DNA of 49,410 nt, from assembly GCA_002733715.2 (NCBI GenBank), contig NVWQ02000047.1, positions 1 to 49,410 of the forward strand, given 5' to 3'. Made by a program: the position numbers and the translations under genes. The stretch's first letter is position 1, and each line of letters opens with the position of its first letter. Below are positions 1 through 11,837 of the stretch, piece after piece. This DNA is from Methylophaga sp. Its GTDB lineage: Bacteria > Pseudomonadota > Gammaproteobacteria > Nitrosococcales > Methylophagaceae. The notes under the pieces were generated by a model. That model was not told the DNA's origin and did no database searches. It worked only from the letters and a program-made list of their open reading frames with translations.

Positions 1-1
1 C

Positions 2-607
2 CGTAAGCAGCAAGAAGAAACTTGGCAAAATGCCGAAGTCGATGCGCTCTACCTGCTCGCTGGTGCAGGGATCCGGGTTCCTCAACCCTATGATTGTCTT
101 AATGGCGTGTTATTGATGGAATTGATCACCGATGAAGATGGTCAAGTAGCACCGCGCCTCAACGACATTTCGATGTCTGCCGAGCAAGCACGGGAAGATC
201 ATTTAATGCTGATGTACTCCGTGATGAGAATGCTCTGTGCTGGGATTGTGCATGGTGATCTGTCAGAGTTTAATGTCCTAGTCGATGAAAATGGCCCTGT
301 CATTATTGATCTACCTCAAGCTGTGAATGCCGCCGCGAATAACAATGCTCAATCAATGTTAGAACGTGATGTTCGAAATATAACGCGTTATTATGCTCAA
401 TACGCTCCAGAATTACTCAACAGTCGATATGACAAAGAAATATGGGCTCTTTTTGAGAATGGTGAGTTACAACCAGACACTGAACTCACGGGCTATTTTG
501 AAGAGGATACGGAAGAAGCTGATGTTGATGGCGTCATGCTTGAAATTAAAGCAATCTTAGCCGAAGAACAAGAGCGACAACAACGCTTACTTGAAGAGGG
601 TGATTGA
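2..607 (+). CDS. RIO1-family atypical protein kinase, 5' end cut off by the window
   Basis: The reading frame is open from base 2, so the N-terminus lies outside the window; an internal ATG at 107 is not the real start. The visible part carries the second half of a RIO kinase domain: a VP.P..D...GVLLMELI strand (hinge region), the catalytic loop HGDLSEFNVLV and the metal-binding loop IIDLPQA, where other kinases have DFG. These are the diagnostic RIO motifs. RIO proteins are ATP-dependent kinases or ATPases; in eukaryotes and archaea they act in small-subunit ribosome maturation, while the bacterial role is poorly known. The acidic, glutamate-rich C-terminus after about nt 480 is outside the kinase fold. 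Catalytic Asp and Asn are intact, so it should be active. Family assignment is firm; substrate unknown. Confidence 0.88.
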   Translation, partial: RKQQEETWQNAEVDALYLLAGAGIRVPQPYDCLNGVLLMELITDEDGQVAPRLNDISMSAEQAREDHLMLMYSVMRMLCAGIVHGDLSEFNVLVDENGPVIIDLPQAVNAAANNNAQSMLERDVRNITRYYAQYAPELLNSRYDKEIWALFENGELQPDTELTGYFEEDTEEADVDGVMLEIKAILAEEQERQQRLLEEGD

Positions 608-637
608 AAGCATAGCTTCCTTTTCGGGGATCAGTGG

Positions 638-940
638 TTATCTTTCTTCTGCTTCAGGAAACAGATAATCAATACTGTTTTCATCACCAACAAGCAGTGA
701 CAACTCGACATCAGCAAAATCACTTTCGCAGGAATCCGCTCCAAATTGCATGGCTAAGCTGGCAGCTTGGGGTGAGAAATAGGCGGTTGTGATTTTTGTT
801 TCTTTGTTGTGGCTAGTGAATATTGCCATGCCTAACGGTCGGCCAGAACCTATATATTTAGGCATAAATGCATTCATGATTTTTTGCAATGTTTTTGCTG
901 CTTCACCATCATCTAATTCTATTGAGTACCACGTTGCCAT
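638..940 (-). CDS. hypothetical protein, 100 aa
   Basis: I do not recognise this family. The start ATG at 940 is preceded by AGGAG seven bases upstream, which supports a real gene. The product is small, soluble and acidic (calculated by eye), with no signal peptide or membrane segment. It contains one cysteine near residue 71 and an acidic C-terminal half ending in EAEER. It is convergent with the RIO kinase gene and separated from it by 30 bases. No function can be proposed from the sequence. Confidence 0.6.
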   Translation of the reverse strand: MATWYSIELDDGEAAKTLQKIMNAFMPKYIGSGRPLGMAIFTSHNKETKITTAYFSPQAASLAMQFGADSCESDFADVELSLLVGDENSIDYLFPEAEER

Positions 941-1076
941 TTAATGCTCCTAATTATTGAACTGTGATCGTAGCAACATTTGTTAAATAATCAATATGAA
1001 ATTCACTTTAGTGACAAAAGCCCCAACACAATTATCGTATTGAGGTTTTTTATTGATTAGCAAAGTGGGTTATTTA

Positions 1077-1772
1077 CTAATCTTCAGTTTCGAACCATTT
1101 GTAGACGATTCCCGCTAAAATGGCGCCTACGATAGGGGCTAACCAGAAGAGCCATAGTTGAGATACAGCCCAGTCTCCTTGGAATAATGCAACACCTGTG
1201 CTTCTCGCCGGGTTAACCGAGGTGTTGGTAACGGGAATACTGATTAGATGGATTAAGGTTAAGCTTAATCCAATGGCAATAGGGGCAAAGCCTTGTGGTG
1301 CGCGTTTATCTGTTGCTCCCAAGATAATCATTAGGAACATAAATGTCATCACTACTTCTGTGACCAGTGCGGCAGTCATACTATAACCACCGGGTGAATG
1401 CTCACCATAGCCATTTGATGCAAAGCCAGCGGTGACATCAAAGCCCGCTTGCCCAGAAGCAATGACATAAAGAATAGCAGCAGCAGCGATACCACCCGCT
1501 ACTTGTGCGGCGATATAGGGGCCAAGTTCAGCTGATGAAAAGCGTCCACCAGTCCATAAGCCAATAGAAACGGCGGGGTTAAAATGGCCGCCAGAAATAT
1601 GGCCAAAAGCATAAACCATGGTTAATACTGTAAGTCCGAAAGCCACTGCAACACCCAGCAAGCCGATACCTACATCAGGAAAAGTAGCAGCAAGTACGGC
1701 GCTACCACAGCCGCCAAGTACCAGCCAAAATGTGCCAAGAAACTCAGCCCCTAGTTTTTTTGTTAGTGTCAT
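1077..1772 (-). CDS. aqpZ: aquaporin Z
   Basis: Inner-membrane tetrameric water channel of the MIP family, 231 aa, the usual length. Six membrane segments and two half-helices are visible, with both NPA boxes: HFNPAVS (residues 65-67) and SVNPARS (187-189). The selectivity-filter residues expected for a water-specific channel are present: Phe45, His175, Thr184 and Arg190. A cysteine at position 22 sits in the first helix. The start ATG is preceded by AAGGAT. A perfect CRP-type palindrome lies about 40 bases upstream (1812-1827), which may couple expression to carbon or energy state; that link is inferred only. The gene stands alone between unrelated genes. Assignment to AqpZ rather than a glycerol facilitator rests on the filter residues and length. 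Confidence 0.95.
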   Translation of the reverse strand: MTLTKKLGAEFLGTFWLVLGGCGSAVLAATFPDVGIGLLGVAVAFGLTVLTMVYAFGHISGGHFNPAVSIGLWTGGRFSSAELGPYIAAQVAGGIAAAAILYVIASGQAGFDVTAGFASNGYGEHSPGGYSMTAALVTEVVMTFMFLMIILGATDKRAPQGFAPIAIGLSLTLIHLISIPVTNTSVNPARSTGVALFQGDWAVSQLWLFWLAPIVGAILAGIVYKWFETED

Positions 1773-1811
1773 AATCTATCCTTAAATTTATGGGGCGTAC
1801 TAAGCTAATCA

Positions 1812-1827
1812 TGTGACATGCTTCACA
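1812..1827. promoter_or_regulatory. CRP/FNR-family binding site candidate
   Basis: TGTGACATGCTTCACA matches the CRP consensus TGTGA-N6-TCACA in all ten defined positions. It lies 40 bases upstream of aqpZ on the minus strand. No convincing -10/-35 pair was placed relative to it, so activation or repression cannot be deduced. One perfect site can also occur by chance in about 50 kb, but its position in an intergenic region favours function. Confidence 0.5.
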
Positions 1828-1921
1828 ATTTTCAACATGTAGCGGTAATTTAACATACTAATGATAAGTGTGTTTTTTGCTTGCATTGCTAAGGAGTTTT
1901 ACTATACTCGATTTTCAATTA

Positions 1922-2506
1922 TTAAGCGTCTTTTAACCAGCCTTCTTTCACCGCCAGTTGAATTTTGTCATGCATCCACAAATGAAGCTCAGGAAAATCA
2001 TCTGCGATGAATGCATGCGCTTTAGTGACTTGTGATTTTTTAACGCCTAGCTCTTGCCATGTTCTACCGTCATTGGCAATATTGAGCAGAAAAGGTAATA
2101 AGCGATCAACGGCTTTTAATAGCTTGGCTTCAATGCTATTGCCGGTTTCTTGCTCTTCCCATAATTCAGCAAGATCAGAAATGCCGTTACCTTCATGACC
2201 GTTTAAGCGTTTTACACATTCTCGCTCAGCAGTGTGAGCAGTGTCCCGCTTGCTTGAATAAAGGAAAGTATCTCCAGCATCAATTTCACCGAGATCATGC
2301 ACCAAGGCAAGCTTTAAAAGCTTCTCTTCAGACAGCTTCAGCTTCAGAGTTCTTGATAGTGACCAACAGGCCATAGCTAAATGCCAAGAGTGTTCGGCGG
2401 CGTTTTCTACACGTTCGCCACCGGTGATATACGAACGGCGGTTGACTAACTTAAGGGCGTCAAGCTCAAGAAAATAATCAGTAATGGGGTTTATCGGATG
2501 AGACAT
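1922..2506 (-). CDS. HD-domain phosphohydrolase (HDDC2/YfbR-like 5'-deoxynucleotidase)
   Basis: A 194-aa metal-dependent HD hydrolase. The metal-binding histidine and aspartate motifs are visible in order: AAEHSWHLA (His about 40), HDLGEIDAGDT (HD about 74-75) and a later KAVDRLLPF (Asp). This arrangement matches the HDDC2/YfbR group, which dephosphorylates deoxynucleoside 5'-monophosphates; the precise substrate is inferred from family. An in-frame GTG six bases upstream (2512) is possible, but the ATG at 2506 has GGAG at a good distance, so I chose it. The gene is followed by a small zinc-ribbon membrane protein on the same strand upstream, and may be cotranscribed with it (27-base gap). 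Confidence 0.85.
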   Translation of the reverse strand: MSHPINPITDYFLELDALKLVNRRSYITGGERVENAAEHSWHLAMACWSLSRTLKLKLSEEKLLKLALVHDLGEIDAGDTFLYSSKRDTAHTAERECVKRLNGHEGNGISDLAELWEEQETGNSIEAKLLKAVDRLLPFLLNIANDGRTWQELGVKKSQVTKAHAFIADDFPELHLWMHDKIQLAVKEGWLKDA

Positions 2507-2538
2507 GAACACTCCATAATTAATTTTAGGTGTATTGC

Positions 2539-2838
2539 TTATTCTTTTATTTCATATTTGAGTATTAATCGTAATAAAAGTAATAGAAAAAATGAGACAA
2601 GACCTAGGCTCATTCCAAGCCAGAGTGCATTTGGGTGAATACCCTCACTAAATATCAATAGCGTGGAGATAGCCATCAAAACGAGTAAGATTGACAATGT
2701 GATTTTATATGGTTTATTAGGGGTGATCAAAACCTCACAAAACGGGCACGTAAACTCCGTAATTAAGAATTTCAGATCTCTATTTTCTAAGGGTACATCT
2801 TTAAATACGTAGTGCTCTTTACAGTTAGGACATTCCAT
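2539..2838 (-). CDS. small membrane protein with N-terminal zinc-ribbon-like cysteines
   Basis: A 99-aa protein starting MECPNCKEHYVFKD. Two CxxC pairs (residues 3 and 6, then TCPFC at about 31-34) form a likely rubredoxin-like zinc ribbon, followed by two hydrophobic helices (about 47-65 and 71-90) and a charged end. The ATG has AGGTG seven bases upstream. Architecture suggests a cytoplasmic metal-binding knuckle tethered to the inner membrane. I do not recognise a named family. It lies upstream of the HD-domain gene on the same strand. Confidence 0.65.
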   Translation of the reverse strand: MECPNCKEHYVFKDVPLENRDLKFLITEFTCPFCEVLITPNKPYKITLSILLVLMAISTLLIFSEGIHPNALWLGMSLGLVSFFLLLLLRLILKYEIKE

Positions 2839-2980
2839 TTTGACACCTAGAATTAAGAGGGGAGCGTAGTGGTATTTTTTGCACCATGTTTTCTATACTG
2901 ATATTGTTGATGCATTTTTAATATGTTCTTTTAGTTTTTGATATTACGTATTCTGGAATTAGCTTTAACTCTTTGAAAGA

Positions 2981-4120
2981 TTAATCTGCCTTTAAATCTT
3001 CAAAAGCTTGCAGTGCAATTTCAGTTGCTTGTTCAGTATCGGTGGCAAGCGTATTAAAATGCCCCATTTTACGACCTGGCCGTGCTTCTTTTTTGCCGTA
3101 TAAATGCAGTTTATTTTGCGGTTGAGAGAGTAGTGTTTCCCAATGCGGTTGGCTATTACCCCACACATCGCCTAATAAGTTGATCATCACTACAGGCGTT
3201 ACTAATTCACAGTTACCGGATGGCAGGCCACAGAGCATACGCACCTGCTGTTCAAATTGTGATGTTTCGCAGGCATCTAATGTGAAGTGACCTGAGTTGT
3301 GTGGGCGAGGTGCGATTTCATTGGCAAGGATGTCGCCTTCTTTAGAAATAAAGAATTCAACCGCCATTGTGCCAACATAATCTAGGCCATCGGCAATTTT
3401 ATCTGCCATTTCAATTGCACTTTGGGCTTGTTGCTCAGATACGTTGCTTGGAGCTGTTGTTGAGTGCAAAATACCATTTATATGTACGTTTTCAGCAACA
3501 GGGAAGTTGGTGATTTCACCCGATTGACTGCGTGCCAATACAGTTGATATTTCACGTTCAAGGTTGATTCGTTGCTCAAGTACACACTCCACTTCTTTTA
3601 ATGTCTTGAATGCGACGCGCACATCATCAGCATTTTCACAGACCGCTTGACCTTTGCCGTCATAACCAAAACTTGCTGCCTTGATGATTGCGGGAAACTT
3701 GAAGGTGTCTGCAATGGCATCAATGTCAGCCATGTTACGGATGGGTGCATAAGGGGCGACATTAATGCCTAATGATTCAATAAAGGCTTTTTCTACTAAT
3801 CTATTCTGTGTTGAAGACAATGCTTTTGATGAGGGATGAACAACGGTTTTAGCTTCTAGATAAGACAAAACCGTTGCAGGAATATTTTCAAATTCTGTTG
3901 TGACAGCATCACATAATTCAGCAAGCTGGGCGAGCGCGGTTTCATCGGTGTATTTTGCACAGATATGTTGATCAGCAATAACGCCAGCAGGGCTGTTTAC
4001 ATCGGGTTCGAGCACAATGACTTTATAACCCATTGTTTGAGCTGCAGTGGTGAACATTTTGCCAAGTTGGCCACCACCAAGCATGCCGAGAGTTGCGCCT
4101 GGAAGAATAATTTTATTCAT
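2981..4120 (-). CDS. purK: 5-(carboxyamino)imidazole ribonucleotide synthase PurK
   Basis: ATP-grasp enzyme of de novo purine synthesis, 379 aa. It converts AIR, bicarbonate and ATP to N5-CAIR, the substrate of PurE. The N-terminal nucleotide-binding turn LGMLGGGQLGKMF, the middle ATP-grasp segment with KAASFGYDGKGQ, and the C-terminal NEIAPRPHNSGHFT motif are all typical. It lies downstream of purE on the same strand with a 129-base gap that is largely filled by a GTCAT-type repeat (4158-4229), so the two genes are probably one transcriptional unit interrupted by the repeat. No truncation is seen. Confidence 0.96.
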   Translation of the reverse strand: MNKIILPGATLGMLGGGQLGKMFTTAAQTMGYKVIVLEPDVNSPAGVIADQHICAKYTDETALAQLAELCDAVTTEFENIPATVLSYLEAKTVVHPSSKALSSTQNRLVEKAFIESLGINVAPYAPIRNMADIDAIADTFKFPAIIKAASFGYDGKGQAVCENADDVRVAFKTLKEVECVLEQRINLEREISTVLARSQSGEITNFPVAENVHINGILHSTTAPSNVSEQQAQSAIEMADKIADGLDYVGTMAVEFFISKEGDILANEIAPRPHNSGHFTLDACETSQFEQQVRMLCGLPSGNCELVTPVVMINLLGDVWGNSQPHWETLLSQPQNKLHLYGKKEARPGRKMGHFNTLATDTEQATEIALQAFEDLKAD

Positions 4121-4157
4121 TTTTTAAGTACTTTAGTCTATGCAAAGAAGTTAGATT

Positions 4158-4229
4158 GTCATCTCGAAGGTAGTGAGAGATCTTTAGCTTTTAAGCAACT
4201 AAGATTTCTCCGCTGTCGGTCGAAATGAC
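4158..4229. repeat. GTCAT-bounded intergenic inverted repeat, copy 1
   Basis: A 72-base imperfect palindrome beginning GTCATCTCGA and ending TCGAAATGAC. It sits in the purE-purK gap. Its ends and interior (AGATCTTTA near the left, GATTTCTC near the right) resemble copy 2 at 14388-14455. The transcript would fold into a long hairpin. Confidence 0.7.
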
Positions 4230-4249
4230 GGCTGTTTGTCGGGTGTTGT

Positions 4250-4741
4250 TTATGCTGGTGGCAAAGCCATCTCTAGCACCATTTTGTGTTGGTCTTTTCT
4301 AAATTGCTCTAGTTTTTCAGCAAGATCTTTATCTGTTGTTGCTAATTGAGCAATAGCGAATAATGCGGCATTTGCTGCGCCCGCTTCACCAATTGCGAAT
4401 GTAGCAACGGGAATACCTTTTGGCATTTGTACAATCGATAATAAAGAGTCTTGCCCCTTAAGATATTTAGATGGAACAGGTACACCAAGGACAGGAATGG
4501 TGGTGTTGGCAGCCAACATACCGGGCAAATGTGCTGCTCCGCCAGCGCCAGCGATAATACACACTAAGCCTTTATCTTTAGCGGTTACAGCATAATCTGT
4601 TAACAAGTCAGGGGTGCGATGTGCCGAAACGACTTTAGCTTCATAAGCTACGCCGAAAGCTTCTAGTTGTTCAACTGCTTTTTGCATAATAGGCCAGTCA
4701 CTATTACTGCCCATTACAATACCAATTACAGGTTTGCTCAT
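4250..4741 (-). CDS. purE: N5-carboxyaminoimidazole ribonucleotide mutase PurE (class I)
   Basis: 163 aa, full length for class I PurE. It moves the carboxyl group of N5-CAIR to give CAIR and acts as an octamer in the cytosol. The signature [10 protein letters not shown] at the N-terminus and the catalytic SAHRTPD motif (His about 42) are present, as are the glycine-rich [13 protein letters not shown] segment and the [21 protein letters not shown] stretch of the active site. First gene of the purE-purK pair, divergent from gltB. Confidence 0.97.
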   Translation of the reverse strand: MSKPVIGIVMGSNSDWPIMQKAVEQLEAFGVAYEAKVVSAHRTPDLLTDYAVTAKDKGLVCIIAGAGGAAHLPGMLAANTTIPVLGVPVPSKYLKGQDSLLSIVQMPKGIPVATFAIGEAGAANAALFAIAQLATTDKDLAEKLEQFRKDQHKMVLEMALPPA

Positions 4742-4877
4742 GTGTTATCCAATATTTACGTCGAAACAACGGCTTATTTTAGCTAATTTATTGAATTTAG
4801 GGAAATAGTTGCCCGAAGAGGCAGGCATCGCTAGTTGTCAGACGGTTAATAATGGATGATTTGGCTGGGCAATATGA

Positions 4878-4906
4878 TTGATGGAATGCATTATAACGGC
4901 TATAAT
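4878..4906 (+). promoter_or_regulatory. sigma70 promoter of gltBD
   Basis: TTGATG at 4878-4883 and a perfect TATAAT at 4901-4906 are separated by 17 bases. Transcription would start near 4913, leaving an 84-base leader before the GTG start of gltB. The 255-base gap between purE and gltB shows no other clear element. Confidence 0.72.
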
Positions 4907-4996
4907 ATTAGATCCATTTTTCGCGGCTCAAAATAGTTGGGTCGTTCCTCGCTGAATGTTTTCCAGCGTTTAGAATTATATTGAAAGGTATGTGAC

Positions 4997-7900
4997 GTGA
5001 GTCAGCCAAAAGAATTAGAACAAGGCCTTTATCGGTCAAAATTTGAAAAAGATAACTGTGGTTTCGGTTTGATGGCACAGATGGATGGAGAAGCGAGCCA
5101 CTGGTTAGTTTCAACTTCTATCGAAGCGCTCGGTAACCTAACCCATCGCGGTGCAATTGGTGCTGATGGTAAGACCGGTGATGGTTGTGGTTTGCTTATG
5201 CAAAAACCAGACAGTTTCTTTCGTACGATTGCTAAAGAATTAAACTTTGCTGTATCTAATAACTATGCTGTTGGTATGGTTTTTTTGTCGCAAGATGATG
5301 CCAAAGCAACGGATAATCAAAATATTGTGACTGAACAATTAACGGCACAAGGTCTTGAAGTCTTAGGCTGGCGTGACGTGCCGATTGATGCGGAATCTGC
5401 TTGTGGTGAACAAGCGATGAAGTCAATGCCGATCATACGTCAGGTATTTGTTAATGCTGCTGCCGATATGGATGAAGCTGCATTTGAACGTCACTTATAT
5501 ATAGCCCGTCGCTTAGCTGAAAAAGCCGTAACTGATGATAATGCCTTTTATATTCCATCGCTGTCATCTCGCGTGATGTCATATAAAGGTTTGATCATGC
5601 CTGAATATTTGCCGGTCTTTTATAAAGATCTGCAAGATGAACGTATGGAAACGGCGATTTGTGTTTTTCATCAACGTTTTTCTACTAACACATTGCCAGA
5701 ATGGCGCTTGGCCCAACCGTTTCGTTATTTAGCGCATAATGGCGAAATTAATACTGTTGAAGGTAATCGTAACTGGGCATTGGCGCGCGGTGCTAAATTT
5801 GCGACTCCACTTATTGAGAATATGCAGGACATTCGCCCACTGGTAAATGTTACAGGATCAGATTCCTCAAGTATGGATAATATGCTCGAAGCCTTAATGG
5901 CGGGTGGCGTGTGCATGTTCCGTTCAATGCGCTTGTTGATTCCACCTGCATGGCAGCATGCCAATACAATGGATCCAGAATTACGTGCATTTTATGACTT
6001 TAATTCTATGCATATGGAAGCATGGGATGGTCCGGCAGGCGTGGTATTAACGGATGGTCGTTATGCGGCGTGTACGTTAGATAGAAACGGCTTGCGTCCA
6101 GCACGCTACATAATTACAAAAGACCGCCACATAACGATTGCATCCGAAGTGGGTGTTTATCCTTATAAACCAGAAGATGTGGTAGCGAAAGGGCGTTTGA
6201 AACCTGGTGAAATGTTAGCGGTTGATACTCAAACAGGTAAGTTTTTATTGCCTGAAGATATTGATAATGAGCTTAAGTCAGCGCATCCATATAAACAGTG
6301 GGTTGACGATAATGTACAACATTTAGACGATACGGCAGCTGAAGTTCCTCATGCGATGAGTGCTGATCAATTTGCTGCTCATGAAAAATTATTCCAAGTC
6401 AGCTTTGAAGAACGTGATCAAATTCTTCGAGTATTAGGTGAAGCAGGACAAGAAGCAACGGGTTCAATGGGTGATGACACGCCGTTCCCGGTGTTGTCTC
6501 AGCATGAACGCTCACTGTTTGATTATTTCCGTCAACAATTCGCTCAAGTAACCAATCCGCCAATTGATTCATTACGTGAAAATATCGTGATGTCATTAGA
6601 AACGTGTTTTGGTCGTGAACATAATCTATTTGAAGAGAGTGAAGATCATGCTGAACGCATGGTGCTTGATTCGCCAATATTGTCTGAAAACCGTTTTCAA
6701 CAGCTGATGACTAAAGGTAATAGTGATGAAGGATATCAATCCGTCACTTTATCACTACATTATGATAATGACGTAGATTTGGCAGACGCGATTGATGCCA
6801 TTGCTGATAAAGCCGAAGCAGCCATTCGTGCTGGTACCGTGATTATCGCTTTATCAGATCGTGGTATTTCTAAAGACAAGCAAACTATGCATGCCTTATT
6901 AGCAGCAGGCGCCGTGCATCATCGCTTGATCAAACAAGGTTTACGTTGTGATGCCAATATTGTGGTGGAAACAGCAACAGCACGTGATGCCCATCATTTT
7001 GCGGTGTTGATTGGGTATGGTGTTACAGCGGTTTATCCATACTTAGCATATGAATGCCTACACGACATGATTGAAAGCAATATTATTAAAGACATGGATT
7101 ATGCAGCTGTTTGCCAAAACTTCCGTAAAGCAATCAACAAAGGCTTATATAAAGTAACGTCGAAAATGGGGATTTCAACTATCGCCAGTTATCGTGGTGC
7201 ACAGTTGTATGAAATCGTTGGTTTGCATGAAGACGTGGTTGCCAAATGTTTTAAAGGCACCACTAGCCGAATTAGTGGTACTGGTTTTGAAGAACTACAA
7301 GCGGATCAACAAGCTGTTGCAACACGTGCATGGAATAAACGTAAAAAACGTGAGCAAGGTGGATTACTGAAATATGTTCACGGTGGTGAATATCATGCTT
7401 ATAACCCAGATGTAGTTGGTGCTTTACAAAAAGCCGTGCAAGGCGGTAGTTATGATGACTATAAAGAATATGCAACATTAGTTAATGAACGGCCAGTAAT
7501 GAGTTTGCGTGATTTGCTGAAGTTGAAGTTAGCTGATAAACCATTAGCACTAGATGAAGTGGAAGATATCGGCAAGATTTTATCTCGTTTTGATAGTGCT
7601 GGAATGTCATTGGGTGCCTTGTCGCCTGAAGCACATGAAGCGCTAGCAACGGGCATGAACCGCCTTGGTGGTAGGTCCAACTCTGGTGAAGGTGGTGAAG
7701 ATCCTGCACGCTTTGGTACCGAACGTGTATCTAAAATCAAACAAGTTGCTTCAGGCCGTTTTGGTGTGACACCGCATTATTTAGTGAATGCCGAAGTATT
7801 ACAGATCAAAATTGCTCAAGGCGCGAAGCCGGGCGAGGGCGGTCAATTACCGGGTGCAAAAGTGAATCAGATGATTGCAACTTTGCGACATTCTGTGCCA

Positions 7901-9469
7901 GGTGTAACGTTGATTTCACCACCACCGCATCATGATATTTATTCGATTGAAGATTTGGCTCAGCTGATTTTTGATTTGAAACAAGTGAACCCTAGCGCAT
8001 TAGTTTCAGTGAAGCTGGTGTCTGAAGCGGGTGTCGGGACCATTGCGGCAGGTGTTGCAAAAGCCTATGCCGATTTGATTACCATTTCTGGTTATGATGG
8101 TGGTACGGCGGCAAGTCCACTATCCTCCGTTAAGTATGCTGGTGGTCCGTGGGAATTAGGCTTAACCGAAGCACACCAAACATTGCGTGCCAATGATTTG
8201 CGTGACAAAGTTCGCTTGCAAACAGATGGTGGTTTGAAAACAGGTTTAGATGTTATTAAAGCCGCGATTTTAGGTGCAGAAAGCTTTGCATTTGGAACCG
8301 GCCCAATGGTGGCCTTAGGGTGTAAATTCTTACGTATTTGTCACTTAAATAACTGTGCAACTGGTGTTGCAACTCAAAATGATGTATTGCGTAGTAATCA
8401 CTTTATTGGCTTGCCACAAATGGTAATGAATTATTTCCAATTCGTTGCGCGTGAAACTCAAGAGTGGCTGGCGGCATTAGGTGTGAGCAATATGGCTGAT
8501 TTGATTGGTCGTGTTGATTTGCTTGAAATCTTGCCGGGCACAACAGACAAACAACGTAAACTAGATTTAAAACCATTATTGTCAACAGCAGGTATTCCGG
8601 CTGATAAACCACAGTATTGCATCGAGCCTAAAAATGAGCCTTATGATAAAGGTGAATTAGCAGAACAAATGATTGTTGATATGCAAGATGCTATTAGCAA
8701 TAAAAAAGGCGGGTTCTTTAGCTATGATGTACGTAATATCCATCGCTCAATGGGTGGTCGTATTTCGGGTGAAATTGCCCGTCATCATGGCAACTACGGC
8801 ATGATTGATAAACCAATCAAACTGCAATTAACCGGCTCTGCTGGTCAGAGCTTTGGTGTGTGGAATGCCGGTGGTTTGGAAATGCGTCTAGAAGGTGATG
8901 CCAACGATTACGTAGGTAAAGGTATGGCTGCAGGTAAGCTGACGATTTACCCTCACACAGAAAGCACTTTTGAAAGCCAAGAAGCTAGCATCATGGGTAA
9001 CACTTGTTTATATGGTGCAACAGGCGGTCATTTATATGCAGCAGGTCGTGCAGGTGAGCGTTTTGCCGTGCGTAACTCGGGTGCAACAGCTGTAGTTGAA
9101 GGTGTGGGCGATCACGGTTGTGAATATATGACGGGTGGTGTTGTCTTAGTATTAGGCGAATCCGGCTTAAACTTTGGTGCGGGTATGACCGGTGGTTTTG
9201 CTTATGTATTAGATGCAGATGATACCTTTGAAGAGCGTTATAACTCTGAGTTAGTTGAATTGCTTCGTATTGATGCGGGTGAAAGCTCAGAACATGCCAT
9301 GCATTTGAAGCGAATGATTGAAGATCATGTTCGTGAAACAGGCAGCACATGGGGTAATCAACTACTCGATACCTTCGAGCAACGATTGCAACAGTTCTGG
9401 TTGGTTAAACCTAAAGATTCAGCAATGAGTAGTTTGCTTGAACATGTTAATAAAGTTAAAGCAGCGTAA
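4997..9469 (+). CDS. gltB: glutamate synthase (NADPH) large subunit
   Basis: 1490 aa, the usual length. GltB hydrolyses glutamine at an N-terminal Ntn domain, channels ammonia to 2-oxoglutarate and reduces the imino acid at FMN. The start is GTG at 4997 with AAAGG eight bases upstream. Cys21 in NCGFG should become the N-terminal nucleophile after removal of a 20-residue propeptide. The 3Fe-4S cluster motif C-x5-C-x4-C is at Cys1109, Cys1115 and Cys1120. The FMN/synthase region carries [14 protein letters not shown] and the C-terminal beta-helix (GXGXG) domain has repeated GG...G...Y..GG turns. It is followed after 18 bases by gltD. Together with AmtB, GlnK and the nitrate genes in the window it completes ammonium assimilation (glutamine synthetase is outside the window). 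Confidence 0.98.
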   Translation: MSQPKELEQGLYRSKFEKDNCGFGLMAQMDGEASHWLVSTSIEALGNLTHRGAIGADGKTGDGCGLLMQKPDSFFRTIAKELNFAVSNNYAVGMVFLSQDDAKATDNQNIVTEQLTAQGLEVLGWRDVPIDAESACGEQAMKSMPIIRQVFVNAAADMDEAAFERHLYIARRLAEKAVTDDNAFYIPSLSSRVMSYKGLIMPEYLPVFYKDLQDERMETAICVFHQRFSTNTLPEWRLAQPFRYLAHNGEINTVEGNRNWALARGAKFATPLIENMQDIRPLVNVTGSDSSSMDNMLEALMAGGVCMFRSMRLLIPPAWQHANTMDPELRAFYDFNSMHMEAWDGPAGVVLTDGRYAACTLDRNGLRPARYIITKDRHITIASEVGVYPYKPEDVVAKGRLKPGEMLAVDTQTGKFLLPEDIDNELKSAHPYKQWVDDNVQHLDDTAAEVPHAMSADQFAAHEKLFQVSFEERDQILRVLGEAGQEATGSMGDDTPFPVLSQHERSLFDYFRQQFAQVTNPPIDSLRENIVMSLETCFGREHNLFEESEDHAERMVLDSPILSENRFQQLMTKGNSDEGYQSVTLSLHYDNDVDLADAIDAIADKAEAAIRAGTVIIALSDRGISKDKQTMHALLAAGAVHHRLIKQGLRCDANIVVETATARDAHHFAVLIGYGVTAVYPYLAYECLHDMIESNIIKDMDYAAVCQNFRKAINKGLYKVTSKMGISTIASYRGAQLYEIVGLHEDVVAKCFKGTTSRISGTGFEELQADQQAVATRAWNKRKKREQGGLLKYVHGGEYHAYNPDVVGALQKAVQGGSYDDYKEYATLVNERPVMSLRDLLKLKLADKPLALDEVEDIGKILSRFDSAGMSLGALSPEAHEALATGMNRLGGRSNSGEGGEDPARFGTERVSKIKQVASGRFGVTPHYLVNAEVLQIKIAQGAKPGEGGQLPGAKVNQMIATLRHSVPGVTLISPPPHHDIYSIEDLAQLIFDLKQVNPSALVSVKLVSEAGVGTIAAGVAKAYADLITISGYDGGTAASPLSSVKYAGGPWELGLTEAHQTLRANDLRDKVRLQTDGGLKTGLDVIKAAILGAESFAFGTGPMVALGCKFLRICHLNNCATGVATQNDVLRSNHFIGLPQMVMNYFQFVARETQEWLAALGVSNMADLIGRVDLLEILPGTTDKQRKLDLKPLLSTAGIPADKPQYCIEPKNEPYDKGELAEQMIVDMQDAISNKKGGFFSYDVRNIHRSMGGRISGEIARHHGNYGMIDKPIKLQLTGSAGQSFGVWNAGGLEMRLEGDANDYVGKGMAAGKLTIYPHTESTFESQEASIMGNTCLYGATGGHLYAAGRAGERFAVRNSGATAVVEGVGDHGCEYMTGGVVLVLGESGLNFGAGMTGGFAYVLDADDTFEERYNSELVELLRIDAGESSEHAMHLKRMIEDHVRETGSTWGNQLLDTFEQRLQQFWLVKPKDSAMSSLLEHVNKVKAA

Positions 9470-10891
<1,422 letters not shown>

Positions 10892-10931
10892 GTCTAAGTG
10901 CTTGAGCCTTTAGATGCCTGTGAATTGAATA

Positions 10932-11837
10932 GTGAATCAATTTAAAGTAACTGAAGTTCGTGCAGATGAATCAATTCGTGATGAAGCTCTGGGTACAAAA
11001 GATAAGTTTTGGTTAGAAAATGATGGAGTTCGTTTCTTATTTAAAGAAGCTCGGCCAGGTACAGGTGAAGATTGGTCTGAGAAACTTGCAGGGGAAATAG
11101 CCCTCCTCTGTAAGGTTAAGGCTGCAAAAATTGAGTTAGCTATTTGTGATGGCAAAAGAGGAACTCTCTCAGAATCATTTATCGATCTTTCCATAGGTGA
11201 AGATCTAATTCATGGTAATGAAATTCTGGCGGGTCAAGTCTTGGGTTATGAGCGAAGTAAAAGGTTTGGCCAATCTGATCATTCGCTAGATAATATTTAT
11301 TTGGCGATAAGTAATGTTTTCACGGGCAAGGCTGATAAAATTGATATTTTACAGCAGTTAGCTTCATATATGGTGTTGGATGCCCTTATTGGAAATGTCG
11401 ACAGACATCATGAAAATTGGGGGTTAGTTGGCCACCCAGAAACAGATCGGCAAGGGAACAGAACTTTTCTTGTTTATGTGGCTCCAACATATGATCATGC
11501 CTCATGTTTAGGTCGAGAATTATTGGACGACAGAATTGACAGGTTGTTATCTGAGTCTGGAGGTGTCGAAAGATATATTTCAAAAGGAAAAGGAGCTGTT
11601 TACATTAGTTCCGAAGATAAACATGGCGCAAATCCATTGAGGTTAGTTGAATTTGGGAATCGAAAGTTCCCGGAGTTCTTTAATAAGGCAATCGGTAATC
11701 TAAAATCAACAAGTCTGTCCGATATGCTAGACTTAGCAGATATGATACCCGGAGATAGAATTAGTCCGAGTGCGAGAACCTTTGTGAAACAAATTTTAAC
11801 TTATACATACAATAAAATATGCAATCTGAAAACGTAA
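10932..11837 (+). CDS. HipA/HipT-like Ser/Thr kinase (putative toxin), stand-alone core kinase
   Basis: 301 aa. Matches the C-terminal kinase core of HipA but lacks the N-subdomain-1 found in HipA. Kinase residues are intact: ATP-binding Lys38 in FLFKEA, Glu55 in the helix after it, catalytic Asp157 and Asn162 in GNVDRHHENWG, and the metal Asp188 in TYDHASCLG. HipA-family toxins phosphorylate aminoacyl-tRNA synthetases; the target here is unknown. The start is GTG at 10932 with only a weak ribosome site. Its 3' end overlaps the next gene by 19 bases, so the two are translationally coupled. The partner supplies the missing HipS-like domain plus a HIRAN domain. No HipB-type DNA-binding antitoxin is present. 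The AT-rich coding differs from flanking gltD and hemE, suggesting acquisition as an island. Confidence 0.85.
   Translation: MNQFKVTEVRADESIRDEALGTKDKFWLENDGVRFLFKEARPGTGEDWSEKLAGEIALLCKVKAAKIELAICDGKRGTLSESFIDLSIGEDLIHGNEILAGQVLGYERSKRFGQSDHSLDNIYLAISNVFTGKADKIDILQQLASYMVLDALIGNVDRHHENWGLVGHPETDRQGNRTFLVYVAPTYDHASCLGRELLDDRIDRLLSESGGVERYISKGKGAVYISSEDKHGANPLRLVEFGNRKFPEFFNKAIGNLKSTSLSDMLDLADMIPGDRISPSARTFVKQILTYTYNKICNLKT

Noticed and set aside
5725-9350. Several open frames of 68-119 codons on the minus strand inside gltB
   Set aside because: They are antisense shadows of a strongly conserved gene, have no ribosome sites and no protein-like composition.
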